This document shows, one piece after another, positions 40,908 to 48,714 of a stretch of DNA of 64,000 nucleotides. The translations under genes were made by a program, and so were the position numbers. Under the pieces are notes generated by a model that was not told the origin of the DNA, ran no database searches, and saw nothing but the letters and a program-made list of their open reading frames with translations. How positions within the stretch are numbered: position 1 is the first letter of the stretch; each line of letters starts with the position of its first letter. Source of the DNA: Streptomyces sp. NBC_01214 (GTDB lineage: Bacteria; Actinomycetota; Actinomycetes; Streptomycetales; Streptomycetaceae); the NCBI RefSeq assembly GCF_026340975.1, contig NZ_JAPEOS010000002.1:576501-640500 (forward strand), read 5' to 3'.

Positions 40908-41249
40908 ATGAACTCTTCTGAGACATCACGTTACGTACGACTTCGGGTGGATTTGGTGCTCGAGGTGCCCGACGTGCAGGCACTCACCGGAGCCGCGCTC
41001 GCGCACATCAAGGCCGACGAGTTCATGCCGGACGAGGAGCGCGGCCACGCCGAGTCCGCCGTCCGCGAGGACGAGTCGGAGGCCCTCGCCTACCTCGTCG
41101 ACCCCACTGACCTGGTCGTGGACATCCCCGGGGTGGAGCTCGCCCAGGCCTCCTGGAGCAGCGAGCCCGTCGAATACGACCCCGAGTCCATGGAGTGGGA
41201 CCTGGACGAGGAAGATGGGGACTTCGACGAGGAACCCGACAACGCCTGA
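40908..41249 (+). CDS. Acidic protein of unknown function, 113 aa
   Basis: A soluble protein with a beta-rich N-terminal part (YVRLRVDLVLEVPDVQAL) and a very acidic C-terminus of Asp and Glu (EWDLDEEDGDFDEEPDN). No domain recognised. Lies between two envelope genes. Coding character is good. Confidence 0.75.
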   Translation: MNSSETSRYVRLRVDLVLEVPDVQALTGAALAHIKADEFMPDEERGHAESAVREDESEALAYLVDPTDLVVDIPGVELAQASWSSEPVEYDPESMEWDLDEEDGDFDEEPDNA

Positions 41250-41410
41250 CCGTGTGGTGGACCACATCCGAACGGAATGTGGAACCGGCCGGCGCCGTTA
41301 ACGCGTTGTCATGACCAGGCAGGGGGTGCGCCCCCTGCCCGGCCCACCCCGGGGACGGCCAGCCTCCGGGGGATCCGGCAACGATGGAGTGGCGTGTGAG
41401 GACGGACAGT

Positions 41411-42652
41411 ATGCGGCGGAGCAGGTCCCTGGTGGCCATATCCGCCGTGCTCGGTGGGGTACTGATGCTCACGGCGTGCGGCGGCGGGGACGACGCGAAG
41501 CCGAAGGGCTCCGAGGCGAGCAAGGCCCAGGCGGATGTCGACGCCGCGGCCGCCAAGGACACCTCCAAGGCCAAAATAACCATCACGCCGAAGGACGGGG
41601 CCACGAACGTCGGCCTCAACGACGCGGCCAACGTGGCCGTCGCCGACGGCACCCTCACCCTGGTCGAGCTGAAGACCAGCGAGGGCACGGCCGTGGCCGG
41701 CAAGATCGCCGCCGACGGCAAGAGCTGGAAGCCGGACGCCGCGCTGAAGCGCTCCACGAAGTACGCCCTGGCGGCGACCGCCAAGGACGCGGACGGCCGC
41801 GAGGCGCACGAGAACGCCTCCTTCACCACCATCTCCCCGGAGAACAGCTTCGTCGGCTCGTTCATCCCGGACGAGGGCCAGACCGTCGGCGTGGGCATGC
41901 CGGTCTCGATCACCTTCAACAAGCCGATCCAGGACAAGAAGGCCGTCCAGGCGGCGATCTCGGTCAGCTCCAGCAGCGGCCAGGAAGTCGTGGGTCACTG
42001 GTTCGGCGCGCAGCGCCTGGACTTCCGCCCGGAGAAGTACTGGCAGGCGAACTCCACCGTCACGATGAAGCTGGCGCTGGAGGGCGTCCAGGGCGCTCCC
42101 GGCGTCCAGGGCGTGCAGAACAAGACCGTCACCTTCAAGATCGGCCGCAGCCAGACCTCCCAGGTCGACGTGAAGAGCAAGAAGATGACGGTCACCCGGG
42201 ACGGCGCGGTCATCAAGACCATCCCGATCTCGGCGGGCTCCCCGGAGACCCCGACCTACAACGGTCAGATGGTGATCTCCGAGAAGTTCAAGGAGACCCG
42301 GATGGACGGCTCCACCGTCGGCTTCAAGGACAGTGAGGGCAAGGGCGAGTACGACATCAAGGACGTTCCGCACGCCATGCGCCTGTCCCAGTCCGGCACC
42401 TTCCTCCACGGCAACTACTGGGGCGCCGACTCGATCTTCGGCAGCGCGAACACCAGTCACGGCTGCGTCGGCCTGAACGACGTCAAGGGCGCGGGCGACC
42501 CGAACCAGCCCGCCGCCTGGTTCTACGACAACTCGCTCATCGGCGACGTGGTCGAGGTGATCAACTCCCCGGACAAGACCATCAAGCCCGAGAACGGCCT
42601 CAACGGCTGGAACATGGGCTGGGCGGAGTGGAAGGCCGGCTCGGCCGCCTGA
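41411..42652 (+). CDS. L,D-transpeptidase lipoprotein, 413 aa
   Basis: Forms 3-3 cross-links in peptidoglycan. The lipobox LTAC (Cys about 23) places it at the outer membrane face. Two Ig-like modules follow (ITPKDGATNVGLNDAANV; ISPENSFVGSFIPDEGQTVGVGM), then the YkuD domain with HGNYWGADSIFGSANTSHG and the catalytic Cys of SHGCVGL (about 355). A C-terminal tryptophan-rich tail (GWNMGWAEWKAG) is typical. ATG at 41411 is used (GAGGA 8 bases upstream); 41384 is an alternative. A strong terminator follows. Confidence 0.93.
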   Translation: MRRSRSLVAISAVLGGVLMLTACGGGDDAKPKGSEASKAQADVDAAAAKDTSKAKITITPKDGATNVGLNDAANVAVADGTLTLVELKTSEGTAVAGKIAADGKSWKPDAALKRSTKYALAATAKDADGREAHENASFTTISPENSFVGSFIPDEGQTVGVGMPVSITFNKPIQDKKAVQAAISVSSSSGQEVVGHWFGAQRLDFRPEKYWQANSTVTMKLALEGVQGAPGVQGVQNKTVTFKIGRSQTSQVDVKSKKMTVTRDGAVIKTIPISAGSPETPTYNGQMVISEKFKETRMDGSTVGFKDSEGKGEYDIKDVPHAMRLSQSGTFLHGNYWGADSIFGSANTSHGCVGLNDVKGAGDPNQPAAWFYDNSLIGDVVEVINSPDKTIKPENGLNGWNMGWAEWKAGSAA

Positions 42653-42672
42653 CCTCCAGCACCGCGCACGCC

Positions 42673-42713
42673 GAACGGCGGGGACCCCCCACGGGGTCCC
42701 CGCCGTTCGTTTT
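42673..42713 (+). terminator. Rho-independent terminator of the L,D-transpeptidase gene
   Basis: A perfect 16-bp stem (42673-42688 with 42693-42708) and 4-base loop followed by GTTTT. Confidence 0.93.
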
Positions 42714-42777
42714 CGACGCGTCACGCTGGCCGAAAACCGCTCAGTGACGGGCCCGGGGCGCGTCTAGTGTCGGCGAC

Positions 42778-43737
42778 ATGATGATCCACTCCCTCGACCT
42801 TCCTCCGTCCGACGCCGCGATCGACGCCTGGCTGGCGGTCCTGACCGACGCCGGGGCCGCCGATCTGCCGCAGCAGCCCGTACCGTCCCGCAGGGAGGTC
42901 GCCGGGCGGCTGTGCGTCAGGCCGGCGCGCGGCCGGCCCGTGCTCTGGGCGACGGACGGGGGCGCGGGCGTAGCGGCCCTGGTCCTGTTCACGGACGAGG
43001 GCAACACGCACACCGCGTTCCTGGACGTGCTGACCGTACGGCCGCAGGAGCGGCGCCGGGGCGTGGGCACCGCCCTGTGGGAGCGGGTCCGCGAGGAACT
43101 GCTCGCGCAGGGCCGGACCTCGGTCGCCACCCTGGTGGACCTGGGCGGCCCGGGTCAGGAGTTCGCGCAGTCGCTGGGGTTCGAGAACGTCCTGCCGATG
43201 GCCTGGTACGAACAGGAACTCCCCGCCGACGGGGCCGTGCAGGTCCCGGCCACCCCCGGGTACGAGCTCCTGACCTGGCGCGGACTGGTCCCCGACGCCT
43301 GGGCGCCGGCCGCCGCCGCGGCCCACGAGGCGATGGAGGACGCGCCGAGCGGAGAGATGGACGAGCGGATCCCGGTCTGGACGGCGCAGTGGCTGCACGC
43401 CGTGCAGCAGGTGATCGTCGACCGGGGCGGGGAGCTGATCACGGTCGCAGCCGTGACCGACACCGGCGAGGTGGCGGCGTACACCGAACTCGTCCTGCCG
43501 GACCCCTCCGGCCCGCGCGCCCTCCAGTACGACACGGTGGTCGTCCCCGGCCACCGCGGCCACGGCCTCGGCCGGGCCGTGAAACTGCGCATGGCGGCCG
43601 AAGCCGCCGCACGCCACCCGGAGCTGCGCCACATCGCCACGACGGTGGCCGACGCGAACACCCACATGCGGGCGGTGAACGAGTCCATCGGCTACCGGCG
43701 GGGGCGGGAGGCGGGCATCTTCCAGATCAAGCTGTAG
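42778..43737 (+). CDS. Tandem GNAT acetyltransferase, 319 aa
   Basis: Two GNAT folds. The first (about residues 1-155) has the acetyl-CoA loop VRPQERRRGVGTALWERV, the second (about 165-319) has VVPGHRGHGLGRAVKLRM and VADANTHMRAVNESIGY. Such paired GNATs include mycothiol synthase MshD, but the substrate of this copy cannot be given. Start at one of two adjacent ATG codons. Confidence 0.88.
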   Translation: MMIHSLDLPPSDAAIDAWLAVLTDAGAADLPQQPVPSRREVAGRLCVRPARGRPVLWATDGGAGVAALVLFTDEGNTHTAFLDVLTVRPQERRRGVGTALWERVREELLAQGRTSVATLVDLGGPGQEFAQSLGFENVLPMAWYEQELPADGAVQVPATPGYELLTWRGLVPDAWAPAAAAAHEAMEDAPSGEMDERIPVWTAQWLHAVQQVIVDRGGELITVAAVTDTGEVAAYTELVLPDPSGPRALQYDTVVVPGHRGHGLGRAVKLRMAAEAAARHPELRHIATTVADANTHMRAVNESIGYRRGREAGIFQIKL

Positions 43738-43776
43738 CCGGATCCGGGGCACCGGCCGCGTCGACCCGGCCGCCGG

Positions 43777-44697
43777 TCACGCCGAGCGCGCGGGTGCCTG
43801 TCCGGGCTTCTGCCCGGGCGCCTGCGCGGCCGGCGGCACGGCCGACGGGGCCGACGGGGCCGACCACGACGCCAGCAGACGCAGGGCGTCCGCCGACGGG
43901 GAGCCGGGGGCGGCGTGGAAGGTGACCAGCGACTGCGCCGGGTCGTCCGGGAGCTTCAGCGTCTCGAAGGACAGTCGCAGCTCACCCACGAGCGGGTGCC
44001 GCAGCACCTTCTCCCCGTGCGTCTTTTCCGCCACCGTGTGCGCCGCCCACAGTCGCCGGAACTCCTCGTTCTTCACCGACAACTCCCCGACCAGCGCCGA
44101 CAGCTGCTCGTCGTCCGGGTGCTGGCCCGCGTACATCCGCAGGTTGCTCACCACCTCGCACGCCCGGCACTCCCACTCCCCGTACAGCTCCGCCGTCGCC
44201 GGGTCCAGGAACACCAGGCGCACGAGGTTCCGCTCGGCGGCCGGCAGCGCCCCGAAGTCCCCGAAGACCGCGGCCGCCAGCCGGTTCCAGCCGATGACGT
44301 CCTGCCGGTGCCCCACCAGGTACGCCGGTACGCCGCACATCGCGTCCATCAGCGTGCGCAGCTCCGGCCGCACCTGCTGCGGGCGCCGGCTGTGGCGGCG
44401 CCGGTGCGCCTTCGGCCGCGCCAGGTCCATCAGGTGCGCCCGCTCGCTCCCGTCGAGGCGCAGGGCCCGCGCGAGCGCGTCCAGGACCTCCACCGACACG
44501 TTGTGCCCGTCGCGCTGTTCCAGCCGCGTGTAGTACGCGACCGACACCCCCGCCAGCTGCGCCAGCTCCTCCCGGCGCAGCCCGGGCACGCGCCGGCGGC
44601 GCCCGTGGTCGGGCAGGCCCACGTCCTCGGGGCGCAGCCGCGCACGGCGGGAGCGGAGGAACTCGCCGAGGCAGGCTCGCTGATCAAGCTGGTCCAT
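43777..44697 (-). CDS. XRE-family regulator with MmyB-like ligand domain, 306 aa
   Basis: An N-terminal helix-turn-helix (LRREELAQLAGVSVAYYTRLEQ) is followed by the MmyB-type PAS-like domain (AYLVGHRQDVIGWNRLAAAVFGD, then LVRLVFLDPATAELYGEWE). Proteins of this group usually sit next to, and repress, a divergent oxidoreductase gene; here that is the alcohol dehydrogenase. ATG at 44697. The C-terminal 40 residues are Pro/Ala/Ser-rich. Confidence 0.9.
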   Translation of the reverse strand: MDQLDQRACLGEFLRSRRARLRPEDVGLPDHGRRRRVPGLRREELAQLAGVSVAYYTRLEQRDGHNVSVEVLDALARALRLDGSERAHLMDLARPKAHRRRHSRRPQQVRPELRTLMDAMCGVPAYLVGHRQDVIGWNRLAAAVFGDFGALPAAERNLVRLVFLDPATAELYGEWECRACEVVSNLRMYAGQHPDDEQLSALVGELSVKNEEFRRLWAAHTVAEKTHGEKVLRHPLVGELRLSFETLKLPDDPAQSLVTFHAAPGSPSADALRLLASWSAPSAPSAVPPAAQAPGQKPGQAPARSA

Positions 44698-44742
44698 CCC
44701 GCAAGTATCCCCGGGCGGCGCGCCGCGGTGCAGTCGTGAGCC

Positions 44743-44760
44743 TGACCCCGCCAGGGGTAG
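44743..44760. promoter_or_regulatory. Candidate operator TGACCCC-GCCA-GGGGTAG
   Basis: Near-symmetric site (ACCCC arms perfect, 4-base centre) in the 164-base region between the divergent XRE regulator and alcohol dehydrogenase genes; plausible target of the regulator. Confidence 0.45.
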
Positions 44761-44861
44761 GTTCGCCGGTCGTAGGCAGGACAGGGGGATGGCTGCCCGC
44801 CGGACGGACCGGCAGCGTGGGGACCACCGCAGAGGCACGACCCCGTTCGAGGAGCACCCCC

Positions 44862-45962
44862 ATGTCCGTCACCCAGGCCACCCAGGGCACGCACGCCATG
44901 CACGCCACGCACGCCACCCAGGGCACGGAGGTCGCCGCGTACGCCGCCCCCGCAGCCAAGGCCCCGCTGGAACGCACCACCATCACGCGCCGTGCCGTCG
45001 GCGCGCACGACGTCCTCATCGACATCAAGTACTCCGGCATCTGCCACTCCGACATCCACCAGGTGCGCGACGGCTGGGGCGAGGGCATCTACCCGATGGT
45101 CCCCGGCCACGAGATCGCCGGTGTCGTCTCCGAAGTCGGCCCGGCCGTCACCCGGTTCGCCGTCGGGGACCGGGTGGGCGTCGGCTGCTTCGTCGACTCC
45201 TGCCGCACCTGCGCGTACTGCCTGCGCGGTCAGGAGCAGTACTGCACCGAGGGCATGACCGGCACCTACAACGCCCTCGACCGGGGCGGCGAGCCCACGT
45301 ACGGCGGCTACTCCACCCACCTCGTCGTCGACGAGAAGTACACCGTCCGGATCCCCGACGGCCTCGCCCTCGACGTCGCCGCCCCGCTGCTGTGCGCCGG
45401 CATCACCCTCTACTCCCCGCTCAAGCACTGGCAGGCGGGCCCCGGCAAGCAGGTCGCGGTCGTCGGCCTCGGCGGCCTCGGCCACATCGGTGTGAAGATC
45501 GCGCACGCGCTCGGCGCGGAGGTCACCGTCCTGTCGCAGACCCTGCGCAAGAAGGAGGACGGCCTGAAGCTGGGCGCCTCCCACTTCTACGCCACCGGGG
45601 ACGAGGCCACCTTCGAGGAACTGGCCGGCCGCTTCGACCTGATCCTGTCCACCGTCTCCGCGCCGCTCGGCCTGGACGCCTACCTGGGTCTGCTGAAGGT
45701 CGACGGCGCGCTGGTGAACGTCGGCGCCCCGGAGGAGCCCGTCGCGCTCAACCTCTTCTCCGTCATCGGCGGCCGCAAGACCCTCGCCGGATCGATGATC
45801 GGCGGGATCGCCGAGACCCAGGAGATGCTGGACTTCTGCGCCGAGCACGGACTGGGCGCGGAGATCGAACTGATCGCCGCCGGGCAGATCAACGAGGCCT
45901 ACGAGCGGGTGCTGGCGAGCGACGTGCGCTACCGCTTCGTGATCGACGCGTCGACGATCTGA
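44862..45962 (+). CDS. Zinc-dependent alcohol dehydrogenase, 366 aa
   Basis: Medium-chain family, close to YahK/cinnamyl alcohol dehydrogenases. Catalytic zinc ligands lie in SGICHSDIH and PGHEIAG, the structural zinc in CFVDSCRTCAYCLRGQEQYC, and the cofactor site GLGGLGHIGVK. It reduces aldehydes with NADPH in most relatives. CGAGGAG 7 bases before ATG at 44862 fixes the start. The first 20 residues are an unusual low-complexity stretch (QGTHAMHATHATQGTE) ahead of the normal domain. Likely controlled by the divergent XRE protein. Confidence 0.92.
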   Translation: MSVTQATQGTHAMHATHATQGTEVAAYAAPAAKAPLERTTITRRAVGAHDVLIDIKYSGICHSDIHQVRDGWGEGIYPMVPGHEIAGVVSEVGPAVTRFAVGDRVGVGCFVDSCRTCAYCLRGQEQYCTEGMTGTYNALDRGGEPTYGGYSTHLVVDEKYTVRIPDGLALDVAAPLLCAGITLYSPLKHWQAGPGKQVAVVGLGGLGHIGVKIAHALGAEVTVLSQTLRKKEDGLKLGASHFYATGDEATFEELAGRFDLILSTVSAPLGLDAYLGLLKVDGALVNVGAPEEPVALNLFSVIGGRKTLAGSMIGGIAETQEMLDFCAEHGLGAEIELIAAGQINEAYERVLASDVRYRFVIDASTI

Positions 45963-45993
45963 CCCCGGGGCAGGACCGGCGGTCGGCGGCGGG

Positions 45994-46200
45994 CGTCACA
46001 CGTTCTTCATGCCGCGTGCACGGCCTCCAGGCGCCGGCCGGCGCCCCCCTGACCGGGGCCACCGGCCCCACCGCCATCGACCTCGACGTGGCCGGCGTCC
46101 GCCCCTTCCACCTGCTGGTCGAGGACGCGAACGCCCGCTCCTCCTACGACCGCACCTCCTGGGCCCGCCCGTACGTGACGGTCGTCCGACCCGCCCCGGC
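45994..46200 (+). pseudogene. Remnant of an NPCBM-type carbohydrate-binding domain
   Basis: In the frame running through 46012-46190 the translation contains GPTAIDLDVAGVRPFHLLVE and DANARSSYDRTSWARPYV, which resemble the end of an NPCBM domain (IDVDVTGA-LRLVVTDGGDGIGYDHADWAD). No start codon with ribosome site, no upstream domain and no stop where expected, so it looks like the decayed end of a secreted glycosidase gene. The assignment rests on one short match by eye. Confidence 0.4.
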
Positions 46201-46205
46201 CGGCC

Positions 46206-46816
46206 TCAGTACCCCCGGGGATGCGCGGACAGCCAGCCGGCGTACCGCTCGCGCATCCGGTCCCGCTCCTGCGTCGTGGGGAGGACGACATCGGCGCCGC
46301 CGTCGTACGGGTGGTACATCCGGGTGAGCCCGGGGTCCGTGACCAAGGCGCCCGACAGGGTGTCGTCGGCCACCGCGCGCAGCAGCCGGTCGAGGCAGCC
46401 CCGCTGCCAGCGGCGGCGGTCGGCGTAGAAGTACCAGCGCAGGTGGAAGTCCGGGTCCGGGTCGGAGGTGTCGTCCACGGTGGTCCAGAGCGTGCCCTCC
46501 GGGTGGAGGGCGCGCCGCTCCACCGTCGTGTCCGGGCGTTCGGCGTGTTCGGACACCTCGGACCAACCCGTGGTCACCACGTACACGTCGTCGCCCGCGA
46601 AGAGCTCGTCCAGGACCGTGTTGTACCGGTCCAGGAGCACCGCGTACTCCGCCTCGCCGTCCGGGTAGCGCTTCGACTCCGGCAGGCTGTGGAACGCACC
46701 CACCGGTGGCGGTATACCGTCTTCAGTTCGTGCGGCAGCAGCGGGCCGGGAGGCCTGTGCTGCTGCCACAGACGGGTCAGCCCCTCGTGCGCGGGATCGA
46801 CGACGGGGGCGGTCAC
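46206..46816 (-). pseudogene. DUF3885-like protein gene with a frameshift
   Basis: The N-terminal part (from GTG at 46816: VTAPVVDPAHEGLTRLWQQ to TVYRHRWVR) and the C-terminal part (FHSLPESKRYPDGEAEY to SAHPRGY) belong to one protein of about 200 residues but lie in different frames. The break is at about 46691-46697, where one extra base would restore RWVRFHSLPESKRYP. The GTG start overlaps the msrA stop, so the gene was translationally coupled to msrA. Either a recent inactivation or a single-base sequencing error. Function of the family unknown. Confidence 0.7.
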
Positions 46817-47481
46817 GCCCCCGGGGCCCCGGCCACACCGATCGGGCAGGACACGCCCGTGCCGCCGATGCCGCAGTAGCCGCCCGGGTTCTTGTCCAGG
46901 TACTGCTGGTGGTGCGCCTCCGCGGGCCAGAAGGGGCGCTCCGCCGCCGGCAGCACCGCCGTGGTGATCGGGCCGTAGCCCGAGGAGGCCAGGACCTGCT
47001 GGTAGGCCGTGCGGGAGGCCTCCGCCGTGGCCTGCTGGTCGGGGGAGTGGGTGTAGACCGCCGAGCGGTACTGGGTGCCGACGTCGTTGCCCTGGCGGAA
47101 GCCCTGGGTGGGGTCGTGGGACTCCCAGAACAGCTTCAGCAGCGCGGCGTAGGAGACCTGCGACGGGTCGAAGACAATGCGGACCACCTCGGTGTGGCCG
47201 GTCAGCCCCGAGCAGACCTCCTCGTAGGTCGGATTCTCGGTGAAGCCGCCCTGGTAGCCGGCCAGCGTGGTCCACACCCCGGGGGTCTGCCAGAACTTGC
47301 GCTCCGCACCCCAGAAACAGCCCAGACCGAAATCGGCGACTTCCAGGTGCGCGGGGTAGGGGCCGGACAGCGGGTTGCCCAGCACGGTGTGCCGGTCGGG
47401 CACGGCGAACAGCGGCTCCGCGCGGCCCGTCAGGGCCTCCTCGCGGGTGGGGAGCTCGGGCGTACGGCGGTACGAGAACAT
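46813..47481 (-). CDS. msrA: Peptide methionine sulfoxide reductase MsrA
   Basis: Reduces methionine S-sulfoxide in proteins. Catalytic Cys in GLGCFWGAERKFWQTPGV (about residue 55), substrate pocket residues in GNDVGTQYRSAVYTHS, and resolving cysteines in GGYCGIGGTGVSCP near the C-terminus. 222 residues. CAAGGAGG ribosome site before ATG 47481. The stop overlaps the start of the frameshifted gene. Confidence 0.95.
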   Translation of the reverse strand: MFSYRRTPELPTREEALTGRAEPLFAVPDRHTVLGNPLSGPYPAHLEVADFGLGCFWGAERKFWQTPGVWTTLAGYQGGFTENPTYEEVCSGLTGHTEVVRIVFDPSQVSYAALLKLFWESHDPTQGFRQGNDVGTQYRSAVYTHSPDQQATAEASRTAYQQVLASSGYGPITTAVLPAAERPFWPAEAHHQQYLDKNPGGYCGIGGTGVSCPIGVAGAPGA

Positions 47482-47512
47482 GGATTCCCTCCTTGTGGGA
47501 GTGACAACGTGC

Positions 47513-47546
47513 GGAGGGCGGGCCGGGATTCCCCGACCCGCCCTCC
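47513..47546. terminator. Hairpin downstream of the 47554 gene
   Basis: A 15-bp stem with one mismatch (GGAGGGCGGGCCGGG, 47513-47527; 47532-47546) immediately 3' of the minus-strand gene ending at 47554. Confidence 0.6.
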
Positions 47547-47553
47547 TCCGCCG

Positions 47554-48714
47554 TTACGGCTCCAGACCCGGCGTGACCACGCGCACCGCCCAGTCCCGCG
47601 CGTGCACGTAGCGGGACTTCGGCCAGTAGTACCAGGGCATCGCCCCGATGTGTCCGTCGATGTGGCGGAACTGCTCGACCGCCTCCGCGTCCCGGTCCTG
47701 CCAGAACAGGAACCACGCGAGCGGGTGGCGCAGCCGGATCGACCGCCAGTCCTCGGGATCGGCCGCCGCCAGGTCGACGAGGGCGGCATCGACCGCCGCG
47801 ATGACCTCCGGCTCCTTGAAGAAGGTCTCCGGCTTGAGGTCCGACTCGTGCAGTTCCTGCTCGATGTAGGCGATGAGCGGCAGCACGGACAGCAGCTCAC
47901 CCGGCTCGGCCCCGGCCGCGCACTCGCGGGCGAAGGCGAGCGCCATCTCGTGCGAGCCGCGCCACTTCTGGCTCCAGTACTGCATGGCGTTCGTGTGGGC
48001 CGACAGGTTCTTCGGGTCACGCTTCGTGATCTGCGACCACAGCTGCTGGTACTCCTCGTGCGCGTAGCCCAGGCCCTGGCTGATGGACTGCTCCACCATG
48101 TACGGAACCGGGTCCGCGGGGTCCGCCAGTCGTTGGGCCTCCCGCGCCTGCTCCTGCGCCTTGAGCAGCAGCTCGCGGAAGATCCGGAACTGCTCCTGGG
48201 TGGTGTGGCTGGCCCGCGCGGAGCCCCGCACGTTCCACGCGACGATGACGCCCGTGTCCGCGTTCACCAGTGCCGCGGACGGGTCCGACGGCCTGGCCGC
48301 GCGCCAGGCCAGCAGCCAGGCGTCGTCCTCGGCGGCGAGCTCGGACAGGGGGCGCACGCGCTGCCAGCGCTCCTCCCAGTCCTGCCCGGCCGCCTCGATG
48401 TAGGCCGCGGCCGCTTCCCAGTCGCCGGCCTTGACGGCGGCGACGGCGGCGGTCTGCTCGGGCGACACCGGCAGCGCGTTGTCCGTGTCGAGCTGGTCCT
48501 CCGGCACGAAGCCCAGCGCGACGACCGCCGCGGCCTGCTCCGACTTCCGCTCCGCCTTGATGGCGGCCGTCTCGGAGTTCATGGCCTCGGTCCGGCCCTC
48601 GATGAGGGCGATCTCCGCCTCCAGCCGCTTCGCCTTGCGGATGTAGTAGACGCCGCGCAGCACCTTGAACGCGCCGAACAGCAGAATGGCGCCCAGGATG
48701 TAGAGGCCGATCAC
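47554..48714 (-). CDS. Membrane-anchored helical-repeat protein (DUF4034-like), 386 aa
   Basis: One N-terminal transmembrane helix (about residues 2-22), a charged coiled-coil-like segment (RKAKRLEAEIALIEGRTEAM), then an all-helical domain resembling TPR or DUF4034 repeats (QYWSQKWRGSHEMALAFARE; RHPLAWFLFWQDRDAEAVEQFRHI). It shares many blocks with the gene at 50483 (DPVPY, HIDGHIGAMPW against HVDGYVGALPW), so they are paralogues. GTG at 48714 overlaps the stop of the M48 protease gene, so it is translated with the protease. Probably a partner or regulator of it; the family name is uncertain. Confidence 0.75.
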   Translation of the reverse strand: MIGLYILGAILLFGAFKVLRGVYYIRKAKRLEAEIALIEGRTEAMNSETAAIKAERKSEQAAAVVALGFVPEDQLDTDNALPVSPEQTAAVAAVKAGDWEAAAAYIEAAGQDWEERWQRVRPLSELAAEDDAWLLAWRAARPSDPSAALVNADTGVIVAWNVRGSARASHTTQEQFRIFRELLLKAQEQAREAQRLADPADPVPYMVEQSISQGLGYAHEEYQQLWSQITKRDPKNLSAHTNAMQYWSQKWRGSHEMALAFARECAAGAEPGELLSVLPLIAYIEQELHESDLKPETFFKEPEVIAAVDAALVDLAAADPEDWRSIRLRHPLAWFLFWQDRDAEAVEQFRHIDGHIGAMPWYYWPKSRYVHARDWAVRVVTPGLEP

